A stretch of DNA of 64,000 nucleotides from Pythium myriotylum (taxonomy: Eukaryota > Oomycota > Peronosporomycetes > Pythiales > Pythiaceae), in the NCBI GenBank assembly GCA_023091665.1, contig JALJCQ010000017.1:2976001-3040000 (forward strand), read 5' to 3'. Under the pieces are notes generated by a model that was given only the letters and a program-made list of their open reading frames with translations, did not search any database and was not told where the DNA came from. The translations under genes and the position numbers were made by a program. Below are positions 52,332-62,470 of this stretch, in pieces. Numbering within the stretch: position 1 is the stretch's first letter; every line of letters starts with the position of its first letter.

Positions 52332-53183
52332 TGTGGTGATGCGGATTGAGAAAGAGAGGCCGCGGTCTCTCACCACCGTCTACCCCGTGGATCCGACGGT
52401 TAAACCGTCCCGCAGGAGCTCCGGTTGGGGATCCAGAGGGCCCTAATGTCCCTCATTGTGGGTCCCGAGTCTCAGAAGGAAAGGCGAAGTTTAAGCTAGA
52501 CTAGGCTAGTTAGGCTAATATGTAGGGTACAGGTAGTAGGCGTAGGGTAGGTGCTGGATCTCGTGTCTCATGGTCTGATTTTGTGTGGAACACCCGGATC
52601 CGGGGTTAAAACCGGATTTATGTGGACCACATAAGTTGGGTCCGGACACGTGTCTGGCCGATAACAAACAAGTTGCGATTTTCCCCCCTCAAGCTCAAGT
52701 CCCCGGGCCAAGCGGCGAACAAGAGGGAAGGTCAGAGGCACGCGTCAGCTGCGGTCAAGGTCAGGAGAACCCAGCGCGCCCCCCGCCTCGTGCAGCTTCA
52801 ACCCCCAAGTCCCGTGGGTGGCAAGCAGCCCACGTTAAAGTTCCAGTGTCCCGAGACACTGTGGGAAGGTCAAGGTCGTTTTCAAGGTCGGATCCAAGCC
52901 TCGCGGTGCGGATCCCGTGTCAAGTCCTGCCGGTCGCGCTACGCACCGGATCCAGGCCACGCCGCGCGTGTAACCGTTGCGGCGCGTCTCTTCCGCTCAA
53001 GGCTCAACGGATCTTGTCTTCTCCGCGCTTGCAACGCGGGATCTCGAGTCCACGGTCCCAGAACGGGTACAAGACCAAAGAACTGGGGCGTTTGTGTCCA
53101 GGGTGCGGTCGTTACCGAATCCTGCACAGACGCTGACGTGGGAAGCGCCCAGCAAGAGTAATTTTGCTGCCCGCTACACCACA
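52332..53183 (+). repeat. Element B 3' LTR
   Basis: 852 bp, essentially identical to 41481-42332. Followed by TAGG, the target duplication. Confidence 0.95.
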
Positions 53184-54005
53184 TAGGACAGATTGCTGCA
53201 ATATGTCCAACACCTCCACAGTTAAAACATTTCTTTGGACGCGATGTCGTGTTGACGTTGTCGACTTCCATGGGCTCTGCACCTGATGGAGACTGAGCAG
53301 GTGGTCTGCGGTTGCGTCTTTGTCCGCCGAAATGTGATCGCTCGTAGTCCAGAGCTGTCTTGATAGCTGCCTTCAATGTTTGAGGGTGCGAGTACGCCAC
53401 TTCTTGTTGAGTCTCAGGCATAAGTCCTTCAATGAAGTACACTATCTTGTCCATCTCGGTCATGTTCGTGACCTGGAGGACGAGAGTGTGGAACTTGCCG
53501 ATGTACTCACTCACGTTCCTGCAGTCTCTGTGTCGTAGCGCGCGCATCTGTTGTCGAAGTCGCATCTGAAGATCGTGCGGAACAAACTCATCACGAAGTT
53601 CATCCAGAAGCTCCTGAACAGAGTCGATGACCGATGAACGGTCGATCCACAGTTGCGCTGCTGGTCCTTCTAAAGTACTTGCACAAATCGCCAAAGTTGC
53701 GTTGACAGGCTCGCATTCTTCCAATCGAGACCGTGTGCGTCGAAGTAGTGTAGAAGTCTCTGCTCGTAGAGTATGAACGAATCATTCTCTCCTGAGAAGT
53801 GTGGTAACTTGAGTCCGGTTAGCTTTACATCCTTGAGAGTACGCGGCTCTTGGAGTTTCTGCAGCGATTACATCAGCTGTTGTTGCTGCTGCAAAATCTG
53901 CGTTAACTCGACGGGTACTTGGTTACGTTGGAAGTTCTCCATCAACACTTGCTGCTGGTTCAACAACTGCATCAACCCTTGCATCAACTCTGCGATTTCC
54001 GTCAT
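53184..54005 (-). pseudogene. Element A, 5' part of Gag
   Basis: On the minus strand from ATG 54005 (MTEIAELMQGLMQ), a Gln-rich N-terminus. TAA at 53868-53870 interrupts codon 46. Then KLTGLKLPHFSGENDSFIL and RLLHYFDAHGLDW, the usual start of a gypsy capsid domain. A frame change occurs near 53720. After it come ASTLEGPAAQLWIDRS and LRDEFVPHDLQMRLR. Near the break with element B lies a CCHC knuckle CFNCGGVGHIAAIC. Element B is inserted right behind the knuckle, and the frame resumes at 41480. Confidence 0.85.
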
Positions 54006-54318
54006 GTCTGCCTGTCCTCATCTCTGTCTGCTTGTCAGTTACTGTCTGTGCTTTCTTTCTTCCTTGTCCTTCTTCCTGACCCTCCTGCGTGTCTTTCTTC
54101 CTGGGTCTCTTCTCTTCCTTCCTGAGTCTCTTACTTGCTCAGACTCCTTTTTACTGTCTCCTTCTTGTCAGCTTGCAATTACAGCAGCAAGACGTTACAC
54201 ATAGACGTGACAGACGTTCCGGCGAATCGTCAAGGTGATATTACGGGTTATAGCCGTTGCGATCGGCTTCGAGGTGTTGACCACTGAGGCAGCTGTGAGG
54301 TCCACCAGATGTTTCTTG
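54006..54318 (-). other. Element A leader (part), before the gag start
   Basis: Purine-rich on the minus strand and without reading frame. Element C is inserted into this leader. The rest of the leader is 61048-61303. Confidence 0.6.
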
Positions 54319-54621
54319 TGTAGCGGGGTACACAAGTTATACTTGCAGTTACATAGGTAGTGTGGTTACATAATTTGGGTGGTGCACTTTGGGGAAAAGT
54401 TACCCTAAGTCGTGACTCAGGTTTATCAGATTTCAGTAGGTAATATCCCCGGTTTATTTACCAGAGATATAGGGCTCTAGGGTTAATCCTCAGAGAGGAT
54501 TAATATATGGCAGCTCGCCTTTTGCCAAGTCTTTGGCGCTCGTCGACAGGGGTCGACTCGGAGCGGCTGCTCTCGCTTCCTCCAAGCGAAGTGCTGTGTA
54601 GTGGTCACGTGGACCGCTACA
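54319..54621 (+). repeat. Element C 5' LTR
   Basis: 303 bp. Differs from the 3' copy at one base noticed (AATTTGGGTGG against AATTAGGGTGG). Confidence 0.95.
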
Positions 54622-54660
54622 CTTGGTAGCACTTGTCGTCAATCCGACACCGACATCGCC

Positions 54661-55773
54661 ATGTCCGAAGCTTCCGACTTCGCGATGGCGTCAAGACCAT
54701 CAGTATCTGGATGACGCCCAGTGGGCCTATCTCCAGAAGATGGAGACCATCAATGGCCGAGCAAGCATCAACGAGCTGCTTCAACGCGGCTCTGGCGAAG
54801 TCCTCGCTCACATTGCGCGATTCCGCGACTATGAGATTGCTCTGGAGCAACACGTGCTCGACGTTGTTACGTCTCGCGTCGCCGCAGCTCAAGCGACTCA
54901 GGCTGCGACGGTGGCTCCCACCATCAGCTATGTGCCCTCTCCCGCACCCCCGGAAGGTCCGAAGCCCGTTTGAGTCACGGTCTCCCAGTACTCTGGGGCT
55001 GAAGGCGAGAACCTCGTCTTTTGGCAGCGCGAGGTCGAGCTCGCAGTGGCGGCAGGTCGTATCCGCGACGAACGTCAGAAGGTGACTTTCGCGATATCCA
55101 ACATGAAGGACCGCGCCAAGGTCTGGGCCTTGACTTGTGAGACTTCACAGCCCGGATTTTTCCGCGATTGGCCATCACTCGCCGATGCCATGAAGCTGAT
55201 GTTTTAGCCGCCGAACGTGGCGCACCGCCAGCGCGCGGCATTCCTTGCCTGTCGCCAAGGCAATCGCGACCTGCGCCCTTTGTGCAGGAGTTGCGACAAC
55301 TCCGTGCCAACATGGCCGCGAATACTCTCGCCGAGGACGTGATGCTCACGACCTTCATGGAAGGGATGAATCCCGGCCCCGAAAAGGCCGCGGTTTTCCG
55401 CGAAGAACCGGCGTTCTTGGAAGACGCGTTCGTCGTCGCGTTGCGAGAAGACTACGTCCAGCGCCTCGCACGGGGTCTACCCGCGAATCCGGCAGCGCCG
55501 TCTCCGGTTCCTCCGGTCCAACCTCCGGTTTCGGAGCCGATGGATCTGAGTGTAATTGACCTCAGCGGGGTCGATCTGAGCACGTTCGACTTGAGTGCGA
55601 TCGACATGAAGGCACTTCACATCAAGTGTTTCACTTGTGGGAAGTTTGGCCACTTCCAGCGCGATTGCCCGCGCAATAGGGGCAGTGCACGCGCCCGTCG
55701 TGGAAGACCACGTCGCTCGGTAGGCCGAGGCGGACCCGCGTCCGCGTCTCAGGGAAACGACAATTCCCAGTAG
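54661..55773 (+). pseudogene. Element C gag
   Basis: ATG 54661 (MSEASDFAMA). The frame is then lost near 54.7 kb and continued in the next frame (YLDDAQWAYLQKMETING). In-frame stops lie at the codon after 54971 and at 55205-55207. Another shift near 55.27 kb leads to FVQELRQLRANMAAN and FMEGMNPGPEKAAVF. A CCHC knuckle CFTCGKFGHFQRDC lies at about 55630. The tail is Arg/Gly-rich. At least four lesions, so no Gag is made from this copy. Confidence 0.75.
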
Positions 55774-55949
55774 ACGCGGGGCAGTCTGCTGGGGCGATCG
55801 TCCCTCACTCCGCGAGGTCGAACACGACACCATCGCGGGGCGGGCCGCCCCCTAGAGAAGATCTCTTCTCGGCAGCTGACAAACAACGTGTCAGTGGCGA
55901 ACTCATCGTCGTCACTGCTCAAGGGAAAGGATTCTCACGTTCCTTAAAG

Positions 55950-56726
55950 GTCTTAATAGACTCTGATGCGACGCGCAATTACGGTCGCAAGCAAAGTATT
56001 GCTGAAAATCCTTCTCTGTTTGCTCAAGCTTGTGAGCGAGATCTCGGAAGAGTCTCTGTGCGTCTTGCGACGGGAATCGCCGCAGAGACGAGGAAGATCG
56101 AGGTCGTTCTACGCATTGCGTTTGTCGATTTCGACTCAGTCGAGCGCTTTACAGTGCTCATGGATGAGAGATTTGACCTCATCCTCGGAATGCCGTGGCT
56201 CGAGCGCCACGAGCCGTGGATCGACTGGAGGACCAAGTCGATTGGGAGCACGTCTCCCGGCAGGAACGAAGTTCAGGAGCGTCATGAACCCTCTTTCGTC
56301 CGCCGACTGACGAGCCCCATCAAGGATGATGAAAGTGCCTACTTCATTGGCGTAGTGAACGCCATGGACACCTCGGGTGTTCCGGAGACGGTCGTGCCGT
56401 CTGCCGTGGAGTACGGCGTAGAAGAGGGCGTCGAGTCGTCTCCGCCCCCTCCGAGTACCAGCATGGAAGATGCTTCGGGGATGTGTCCCCCTGTCGCGTG
56501 CCCGCGTGCGGTTGAGCCGTCTTCACGCCCTTCGGAAACGTCCGAGCCCATGGCTGAGCAGCTCCCGCTCTCGGGCGCATCGTATGACGTACACATCGTT
56601 GATGTGATGACGGGGTCGTCGATCGATCCGTCTACGGTCGATATGGCACCATTGCCAGAGTTCTCCGAGCTTACTAGCTTAGAGGAACTTCCTATGGACG
56701 ATTTCGTCCGAGCTCAAGGCTGGTGA
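55950..56726 (+). pseudogene. Element C protease
   Basis: VLIDSDATRNYGRK at about 55950 is the active-site region, but the usual Gly of DSGA is Asp, so it is probably inactive. DLILGMPWLERHEPWIDW follows at about 56175. The C-terminal part (about 56330-56700) is Ser/Pro/Glu-rich linker. The RT downstream is in another frame. Confidence 0.75.
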
Positions 56727-56739
56727 GATCGCTGAGGTC

Positions 56740-58014
56740 GTGATCCTCCGTTCTGAGCGAGACCTCGGGCAACTCAACACCTCGACGGTGATTGACGAGG
56801 ATGTCCTCATTGAGTTTCGTCAGAAGTTTGACGCTCGCCGTGGTTCAGCCATTCTCAAGAATCCGAAGGATCGGTTCTACCCGCTGGTCAAGCGGTTTGC
56901 GGAGACTTGCCTCACCAAGAATCCGCCGGCGGGGCTGCCCCCTGACCGTGGCGTCCGCCACGAGATCAAGCTCAAGCCTGGCTCGAGCTATGTGACGGTT
57001 CGCCAGTGGGCTCTGCCGGCCGAACAATCGGACTTCATTGATGAGTTCTTTGCTAGGAAAGCCAAGGCTGGCCTGGTGCGCGAGAGCGTCTCACCGCACA
57101 GCGCACCAACGTTCTGTGTGCGTAAGCCAAATGGCAAGTGGAGGATCGTCCACGCGTACAACAAGTTGAACGCGCAGACGATCCCTGCGTCCACTCCGAT
57201 CCCTCGGAAAGATGTGATCATCCACCGGATGTCCGGCGCCAAGAAGTTCAGTTCTCTCGACTTGGTCGACGGTCATTACCAAGTGCTCATGGAGCGTGGG
57301 GATATCCCCAAGACAGCCGTCAGTACGCCGAGCGGTATGCTCTGGGAGTGGCTCGCGATGCCACAGGGGCTGTCGAACGCCCCAGCGACGTTTAATCGCC
57401 TGGTGAGCCATTTGTTCCGTTCCCTGCGAGCGTTCGCGCAGACGTACTTTGACGACATCTACGTCCACACGAGACCGAAGCCCGGTCGTGATTTGGATGC
57501 GCTCCATGAGGATCACCTCCGCCAAGTTCTCGAATGCCTCGAGGAGCATAAGCTTTATGACAACTTGGATAAGTGTATCTTCGGTGCCGAAGAGATCCCA
57601 GTGCTTGGGTGTTTCGTCGGAGTCGACGGTGTTCGGGCTGACCCCGAGAAGGTGAAGGCAATCGCCGAGTGGCCATCGCCACGGTCCGTGAAGGACCTAC
57701 GCAAGTGGTTGGGTCTCGCCAACTACTTGCACAGGTTCACGAAGAACTACGCCGAAATGGCCCGGCCGCTGACTCAGCTGCTCAAGAACGACGTTGAGTG
57801 GTCGTGGTCCCACAACACGGAAGCGGCCTTCCAAAGGATCAAGGAGAGTCTCCTCCAAGCGCCGATCCTGGCGTTGCCGGATGACTCCGCTCCGTATAGC
57901 GTCGTCTGCGACGCCTCCGATTATGCGATCGGCTGTGCACTGCTGCAGAAGGACCAAGAGGGTCATGAGAGAGTCGTCTCTTACCAGTCTCGGCAGCTCC
58001 ATCTCGGCCGTTAG
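56740..58014 (+). pseudogene. Element C reverse transcriptase with truncated RNase H
   Basis: RT is complete in one frame: HEIKLKPGSSYVTVRQWALP, SPHSAPTFCVRKPNGKWRIV, SLDLVDGHYQVLM (first Asp), MPQGLSNAPATFNRL, YFDDIYVHTR (FDD pair) and FVGVDGVRADPEKVKAI, then WLGLANYLHRFTKNYA. RNase H begins with SVVCDASDYAIGCALLQ and breaks off after SYQSRQLHLGR at a TAG (58012-58014). Some 250-300 codons that normally follow (rest of RNase H, tether, most of the integrase zinc module) are missing. Confidence 0.85.
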
Positions 58015-58017
58015 AAG

Positions 58018-59415
58018 ACGTACTCGCTTCTCAGCCCAAGGTTTTGGTGGCCCAAGATGTACAAGTGGGTATCGCGGTATGTCCGCACATGTGACGTGTG
58101 TCAGCGAGTGAAGCCAAGCGCACACTCCCAGGCGCCGCTCCAAAGCTTGCCTGTCCCCAGCGACTGCTGGCGCTCTGTGAGCATGGACTTCTTCTTCGGC
58201 ATGCCGAGAACGTCCAGAGGGCACAACGGTGTGCTGGTCTTTGTTGACCGTCTCAGCAAGATGGTCCATCTTGCCCCGGTGTCTGACACCTGCACAGGTC
58301 TCGACTGTGCACGACTGTTCGTTGACGTTGTATTCCGTCATCACGGGTTACCCGATTCGATCGTCTCCGATCGGGATCCCAGGTTCACGAGTGATTTTTG
58401 GGAAGGACTCTTCCAAATCCTGGGATACAGGCTCGACATGTCGACCGCGGATCATCCGGAGACCGACGGTCAGACCGAGCGTGCCAATCGCGTTGTCGAG
58501 GATATCCTCCGCTCATATTGCGCGAGCGATCCGCTCTCGCGGTGCGATCACCTCCCCATGGTGGAGTTCGCCATGAACAGTTCTGTTCATGCCTCGACAG
58601 GCTTGTCCCCATTCTATGTGAATGGTCTCCGCCATCCGGCGCTCCCTCTTTGCCTCATGGGTGAGTTCGAGGCTGGCTCAAGTGGAGCTCGGGAACTCCT
58701 TGCTGCCCAATTCAATGGGATACCCAAGATTGCGGAACGCCGCAAGTTGGATGACCTCCTGACGACACGTTTTAACGTTGTCTCACGCGTACGAGACGCC
58801 ATGGCTGCTGCCCAAGATCTGCAAAAAGAACAAGCAGACAAGCGAGGTCGCAAGAACACAATGGTGTTTAAAGAAGGGGACTTTGTATTAGTCAATACGA
58901 AGAACTTCTCTCAGAACGCGGTCTCGCGTCTCGACAGCACGAAGCTGTTGCCGAGGTTCATCGGTCCCTTCAAAGTGGTGAAGAGGAGTGGCAACTCCTA
59001 TCGTCTGGATCTGCCAAGTTGGATCCAGACGCATCCGACGTTTTACATGGGCTTACTTAAGCCGCACCTTCGTCCCGTGGAGACGGAGGAGGAGTCGGGT
59101 GAGGCTCCGAGCGGCGACTTCCCTGATGGCTTGCGCCGACCACGAGCGTACAGACAGAGGCGATCGAGATCGCGAACGAGGACGCCGTCCCTGCTGGAAG
59201 CCAAGCTGTTGGCGGAGGTCGAAACACTCCCGCTCGAGATGCTCGATGCGACGATGAAGCGTCCACAGGGCCTCCTCCTGTCTTGCGACGATCGGCGCGA
59301 GTCGCTGCAGCTCGTCGAAGTTCGACCGGATCCACCGATCCGCCTCCCTCGATCTATCGTCGAGATCGACCAAGTTGCGTCGGAGCTGATAGTGGGCGTC
59401 AGCAGCGGGATATAA
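58018..59415 (+). pseudogene. Element C integrase core
   Basis: Directly after the deletion point the sequence reads KTYSLLSPRFWWPKMYKWV, the last part of the integrase zinc module with CDVC at about 58093-58104. The catalytic core shows SMDFFFGMP (Asp), SDRDPRFTSDFWEG (Asp) and HPETDGQTERAN (Glu). The GPY-like region FIGPFKVVKRSGNSYRLDLP follows. The last 110 residues, Arg- and acidic-rich, overlap the antisense ORF on the other strand. The frame ends at TAA 59413-59415 before the chromodomain. Confidence 0.85.
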
Positions 59416-60507
59416 ACCCGCAGGGGCTGCGTAGCCATACCAAGCGGAAGGCGCGGCGGCCGATCCGCGAGCCGCTTCCGGTGATCGACCGTACTGGGAC
59501 TCCCCACTTCCACGTTGAGTCGCTTGGTCGCGTGCGTACGCGTCGCGGGAATCGCGAGATCTTGGTGAAGTGGCTGGGATACCCCAAGTCCCAGAGTTCG
59601 TGGGTTGAGGAGCAGGTGCTTCGCGAGGACTGCCTCGGCTTGCTCCGCGAGCACGAGCGGAACCACCCCGAGTGGTTCCAATAGCGGCATCTGCCGTGCG
59701 GTGAGAAGAGTCTCGAGAAGGTTGACCTTGAGCAGTCCCCACAGGGTGGGTCAGAAGCGCAGCTTCAATGTCAGCAGTGACTCTGTTGTCGACGTACAAC
59801 TTGGCGAAACGAATTCGCATATCACGGAGCTTCTTCACTTCCCCGACGTACGTCGGGCTGCGCATCTGCGCCACGTCGACACGCTTGGTGAGCTCGACCC
59901 ACCTTCAGAACTGAGTGTTGAACTCGTCCGGCGAGCGGCCGGGCTCGACGATAATCGGCACGCCGAAGATCGGCCCACGCTGGTGGTAGCGCCACTGATT
60001 GAATGTCGCTCGCGACATGTGTCGCTCGGCGAGGGCTTCGCCAATCGTACAGGGAGCACCCAGGCCGAAGTCGTAGGTGCTCACCTTGTCGGCGACGCGG
60101 ACGGGGGAGTCCTGGCGAGTCGCAGGCGCTGGGCGCCGTCGATCTGGGCTGTCGAACGCGCCATCGCGGATGTCACGGTGCGTGACCTTTGGCTGAGCCA
60201 TCAGCAGGCGTTGCTCTCGCAGGCGCGCCTCGCGCGCGAACGCCCACTCATCTTGAGCTTGCGGCGTCGGGTCGCGCGGTTTCTCTTCGTCGTGGGGCGG
60301 TGGGGCGGTCTTCCGCTCGCGATACTCGCGGGGCGTCATCGTCTTCGCGTCGGCACGCCCGCGAACTTTGCCTTCCTCGACGTCTTCGAGCGCGCGGTCG
60401 CGCGGGCGTGGCGGTGACTCCGCCGGAGGTGGTGAGTTCATCGGTTGGTCTTCGTCGTCGTTGGGGCCGGGGTCGGCAGCGGCCGCTGCGGCTCTTGGGG
60501 TGGACAT
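59053..60507 (-). pseudogene. Element C antisense ORF (disordered plus coiled-coil), one stop codon
   Basis: Starts at ATG 60507 (MSTPRAAAAAADPGPN), a Pro/Asp/Arg-rich N-terminus. A globular-looking part follows (GEALAERHMSRATFNQWRY, GPIFGVPIIVEPGRSPDEF). A TGA at 59905-59907 interrupts it; the same frame continues to 59053. The C-terminal part has heptad-like spacing (SNFDELQRLAPIVARQEEAL, RIEHLERECFDLRQQL) and an Arg/Ser tail. Total about 484 codons. It overlaps the sense integrase tail and chromodomain. No known family is recognised. Its length, protein-like composition and the parallel in element B argue for coding; direct evidence is lacking. Confidence 0.5.
59430..59684 (+). pseudogene. 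Element C chromodomain
   Basis: In another frame than the integrase. HFHVESLGRVRTRRGNREIL, VKWLGYPKSQSSWV and EEQVL are a chromodomain of the type found at the end of chromovirus integrases, ending HPEWFQ before TAG. The frame difference to the integrase shows one indel between them. Confidence 0.8.
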
Positions 60508-60739
60508 GCGTCCTTTGTCGCAGCTTGTGTTGTGCTGCTCGCGGCGCTCCGCGCTACCGTGCCGACTGCGGACGGCCTTCGGAAATCTCCCTGTGCGGGC
60601 GGCGCGCTCTCGTCTCGACGCTTCTCTCGGTTTTTCCTTGCTCCTTCTCTCGAACCTTCTCCCACTCTCTCTCTCTCTCTCTCTTCGTACCGTGACCTTC
60701 CCCTTTAAACCCCCGGTCTTCTATTTTGGGTGGGGGTGG
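60508..60739 (+). other. Element C segment before the 3' LTR
   Basis: Contains a CT run (about 60662-60683) and the purine tract. On the minus strand a TTTAAAG about 200 nt before the antisense ATG could serve as promoter element (speculative). Confidence 0.35.
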
Positions 60740-61042
60740 TGTAGCGGGGTACACAAGTTATACTTGCAGTTACATAGGTAGTGTGGTTACATAATTAGGG
60801 TGGTGCACTTTGGGGAAAAGTTACCCTAAGTCGTGACTCAGGTTTATCAGATTTCAGTAGGTAATATCCCCGGTTTATTTACCAGAGATATAGGGCTCTA
60901 GGGTTAATCCTCAGAGAGGATTAATATATGGCAGCTCGCCTTTTGCCAAGTCTTTGGCGCTCGTCGACAGGGGTCGACTCGGAGCGGCTGCTCTCGCTTC
61001 CTCCAAGCGAAGTGCTGTGTAGTGGTCACGTGGACCGCTACA
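60740..61042 (+). repeat. Element C 3' LTR
   Basis: 303 bp copy of 54319-54621, followed by TCTTG. Confidence 0.95.
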
Positions 61043-61047
61043 TCTTG

Positions 61048-61303
61048 CCTACCATATGCTTTCCCTACCGTAGCGCCCTGATTCCGAACGGACTATGAGC
61101 TCCCCGAACCGCCGTCACAGTGTACTGAAACAGTACCGATCAGGACTAGCAGGGGCACGCCGTTACTAACGGACAGGGTCGACTTACGACGGTCAAGGGT
61201 CAGCGGTAGGGAGCTGAGAGCACCGAGAGCACCGAGAGGCCGCGGGGACGACGGGTTGTCGGTCCTCTAGGGTTGGGGCTTCGAACCAACAAGTGCTACC
61301 AAA
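61048..61303 (-). other. Element A leader (part) with primer binding site
   Basis: Next to the right LTR. The plus strand ends TTCGAACCAACAAGTGCTACCA (61280-61301 region), which has the layout of a tRNA 3' end (T-loop, T-stem strand, 7-nt acceptor strand, A, CCA). The minus strand is therefore a long primer site of about 22 nt. Confidence 0.65.
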
Positions 61304-61706
61304 TGTCACGCCCAAATGCCAAAAGTGGGTGCGACTGGTTACAAAAGCTGGTACGTCTTGGTCACTTGGTCGGTTGTTGGCAAAATGCAGAATGTGTTTG
61401 AATTCCTTAGTTGTGTGCATGGAGGCTCCGAGCTACCCTCGGAGCCCTCCCTAGTGTCCTACGGCATGTTCCTTGAAGTTCCTAATGATTATGACCTTCT
61501 TTTCCTTTTGTTCACAATATGTATATACTCGGATGTGCTGTGCCTCCAGTTTCTAGAACCTGGGGCATCACCCTGAACTCACCCTGGTCTCGGCACCTCA
61601 GCCATCCAAAAGGGATCGGTGCTGCGAGACCGGGCATTGTTTATGACCGCCAGGCCATCTTCAAGGTGACGTCACCTTGAAGCGGGCCTGGGCCATAATC
61701 ATGACA
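61304..61706 (-). repeat. Element A 5' LTR (right)
   Basis: 403 bp copy of the left LTR, starting TGTCACG on the plus strand and ending CATGACA. Followed by TGCTC. Confidence 0.9.
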
Positions 61707-61711
61707 TGCTC

Positions 61712-62470
61712 GCTGTTCCATAACCGAGCTGATCACATGTGTACACTGCCGTGTTGTTCAAGACTGTCCAAAAACCAACAAGACTAGACGTGGTCCTCAA
61801 TGCCGCATGGTGAGTCCCTGTCTTTAGTTGCGTTCGCTGACACTCACCAACGCATACTATTCTTTCAGCTCCTATTTTGGGTGAGTAGCAGGAGTGCCTA
61901 CACGTGGTGTCGTACGATGGTGATATAGCAGTCCAACTTGTAATCGTGTGGCGGAAGCAGCTTGCGTCGATGCGTGCGGTACTACAAGGTATGGACGTGT
62001 GTGGCTGATTGGCTGATTCTTGGCGCTGAGTCTGTTCACTGACGTTACCTGTGGCTAAAGACGTGATGCATTTTCGAGAGTTAGCTGGACTATCCACATC
62101 AGAGTCTGCCACGGTCTTGCTTGGTTGAGACCTGGAACCTGCGTTCACAGTGCATTCTTGCTGACAAATCAAAACCTGGAATTGCAAGTACGATACGCCA
62201 CACAGCATCTCTGTGCGAGCTCAACTACGTTGGTGAAACTTCTGTCCAATTTTGCATCAGCGTGCCCTCCTCATCGAACTTCCGCATCAGAGTGCCGACA
62301 ATGCATCTCGGACCCAAACACGCAACAGCCTCCAGGATCGCGGAAGGTATCATCCGAGGTCACCAGTGGATCTCAGACCCAAACATCCGGGAGCCACCTG
62401 CGGATCTGTACAAAGACTGATTGAAGAGAAGACCAAGAGTTTATACTTACCATGTATATTCAAAAATTAT
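61712..62470. other. Region right of the nest, nothing recognised
   Basis: Two overlapping plus-strand frames (62121-62424) and a minus-strand frame (61699-62208) have no motif. It probably belongs to the older sequence into which element A inserted. Confidence 0.4.

Larger units (their letters stand above)
41481..53183 (+). mobile_element. Element B: 11.7-kb chromodomain Ty3/gypsy retrotransposon with two RNase H domains
   Basis: The LTRs are 852 bp with 7-bp terminal inverted repeats TGTGGTG/CACCACA. The 4-bp duplication TAGG is at 41477-41480 and 53184-53187. A primer site follows the left LTR after two bases (TGGAGCGCGAGACCGGG, 42335-42351). A G-rich purine tract (GGGGGCGGA) precedes the right LTR. 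Order: gag with two zinc knuckles, protease, a long spacer, RT, RNase H, second RNase H, integrase with HHCC, chromodomain, then an antisense ORF. The single LTR difference noticed (42309 against 53160) implies recent insertion into A's gag. Confidence 0.92.
54319..61042 (+). mobile_element. Element C: 6.7-kb chromodomain Ty3/gypsy retrotransposon, internally deleted
   Basis: 303-bp LTRs with terminal inverted repeats TGTAGCG/CGCTACA, flanked by TCTTG (54314-54318 and 61043-61047). The primer site starts two bases inside (TGGTAGCACTTGT, 54624-54636). A G-rich purine tract (GGGTGGGGGTGG) precedes the right LTR. Order: gag, protease, RT with the beginning of RNase H, then integrase core, chromodomain and an antisense ORF. 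The end of RNase H and most of the integrase zinc module are missing, and several frames are broken. It cannot move on its own. Confidence 0.92.
39376..61706 (-). mobile_element. Element A: LTR retrotransposon (Gag-protease only) hosting two nested elements
   Basis: LTRs at both ends (39376-39771 and 61304-61706) begin and end TGYCA/TGACA. They are flanked by the 5-bp duplication TGCTC (39371-39375 and 61707-61711). On the minus strand the primer site follows the right LTR after two bases (TGGTAGCACTTGTTGG from 61301), and a purine tract (AAAAGTCCGGGGGGA) precedes the left LTR. Removing element B plus its TAGG and element C plus its TCTTG leaves about 3.9 kb. That sequence encodes Gag, zinc knuckle, aspartic protease and a tail, with no reverse transcriptase or integrase. 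It must therefore have moved with enzymes of another element. Confidence 0.9.

Noticed and set aside
61271..61303. tRNA gene next to element A
   Set aside because: Only the 3' part of a tRNA-like sequence is present and it sits exactly at the LTR, so it is the primer binding site read on the other strand.
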